Source: Thermoleophilia bacterium (GTDB taxonomy: Bacteria > Actinomycetota > Thermoleophilia > Miltoncostaeales > Miltoncostaeaceae). Taken from it: a stretch of 7,851 nucleotides of DNA. Positions 7,568 to 7,851 of this stretch are shown one piece after another. Location of the stretch: positions 1 to 7,851 of the forward strand of contig JADGPH010000069.1 in NCBI GenBank assembly GCA_017882555.1. Direction: 5' to 3'. The notes beneath the pieces were generated by a model, which was not told the DNA's origin, made no database searches, and was given only the letters and a program-made list of their open reading frames with translations. The position numbers and the translations under genes are program-made. Position 1 is the first letter of the stretch. The number at the start of each line of letters is the position of its first letter.

Positions 7568-7851
7568 GTGCGATTCGCATTCGCCAACCGCATTAAGTGG
7601 CTCGGGCCATTTGCTGGCGTTGCCGCACTGTCGATCGGCCTGGGACTCGGTGCCATCGCATTCGGAGCAGGATCGGGTGGCACTTCGTCGTCATCAGCGC
7701 CCACCAATCAGGCGGCTGCGCTGAACAACTCACCCCAACCCTTGGGTGTGAGGGCTAAGGATGGCCTCGGCATTGCGCCCGGAAAGATCAAGCATGTCTG
7801 GCTGATCATTCTGGAAAACAAGTCCTATGACGCCACCTTCACCGGCCTCAA
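7568..7851 (+). CDS. Exported phosphoesterase, acid phosphatase / phospholipase C-like (N-terminal part, runs off right edge)
   Basis: Ninety-four codons are visible. Residues 1-10 are positively charged (MRFAFANRIK). A hydrophobic stretch of about 11-33 follows, then a Ser/Gly/Ala/Asn-rich linker (34-56), indicating an exported protein with either a cleavable signal (possible AIA site near 29-31) or an uncleaved N-terminal anchor. There is no lipobox cysteine and no twin-arginine motif. From residue 74, IKHVWLIILENKSYDATF matches the opening beta strand of the PF04185 phosphoesterase family. In characterised members such as Francisella AcpA, the Glu-Asn pair of this motif (here Glu83-Asn84) lies in the metal-binding active site. 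The family hydrolyses phosphomonoesters or phospholipid headgroups outside the cytoplasm; which substrate applies cannot be told, because the catalytic Ser/Thr and later Asp/His ligands lie beyond the edge. The gene is transcribed divergently from recC and starts with GTG behind a strong Shine-Dalgarno. Confidence 0.82.
   Translation, partial: MRFAFANRIKWLGPFAGVAALSIGLGLGAIAFGAGSGGTSSSSAPTNQAAALNNSPQPLGVRAKDGLGIAPGKIKHVWLIILENKSYDATFTGL

Noticed and set aside
7164..7724. A 186-codon plus-strand open frame covering the intergenic spacer
   Set aside because: It overlaps the recC start and the phosphoesterase N-terminus in another frame. It has Arg/Pro/Ser-rich composition typical of non-coding GC-rich DNA and no Shine-Dalgarno support comparable to the one at 7552.

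Overview
The window is a high-G+C stretch (roughly 60-65% by eye) with frequent GTG starts and densely overlapping genes. These features, and the gene order recC-recB-recD, suggest an actinobacterium, but this is an inference from style and not a species identification.

Positions 1 to about 7170 (minus strand) hold a recombination operon read right to left: recC (complete), then recB (complete), then the first 125 codons of recD, which runs off the left edge. Each downstream gene starts with a GTG whose last two bases lie in the stop codon of the gene before it. Both junctions are therefore 4-base GTGA overlaps (3760-3763 and 374-377), a layout that favours translational coupling and fixed subunit ratios. 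The three products are the subunits of exodeoxyribonuclease V (RecBCD), the helicase-nuclease that processes double-strand DNA ends for RecA-dependent repair and degrades linear foreign DNA. RecB keeps all the superfamily 1 helicase motifs and the nuclease residues, so the complex looks active.

Positions 7171-7567 are a non-coding divergent spacer of about 400 bases. It contains a GC-rich hairpin (7260-7280), a perfect 10-base palindrome (7315-7324) and three short direct repeats at one-helical-turn spacing (7493-7521), the first preceded by a GTTCACC element. I see no convincing -35/-10 pair on either strand.

From 7568 a plus-strand gene begins behind a strong Shine-Dalgarno sequence and runs off the right edge. 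Its N-terminus has an export signal or membrane anchor, a low-complexity Ser/Gly/Ala linker, and the opening metal-binding motif of the PF04185 phosphoesterase family (acid phosphatase / phospholipase C-like). It is transcribed away from the rec operon and probably has no functional link to it.

I found no mobile element, CRISPR array, RNA gene or clearly new system. The only parts not explained by known families are the small spacer elements.
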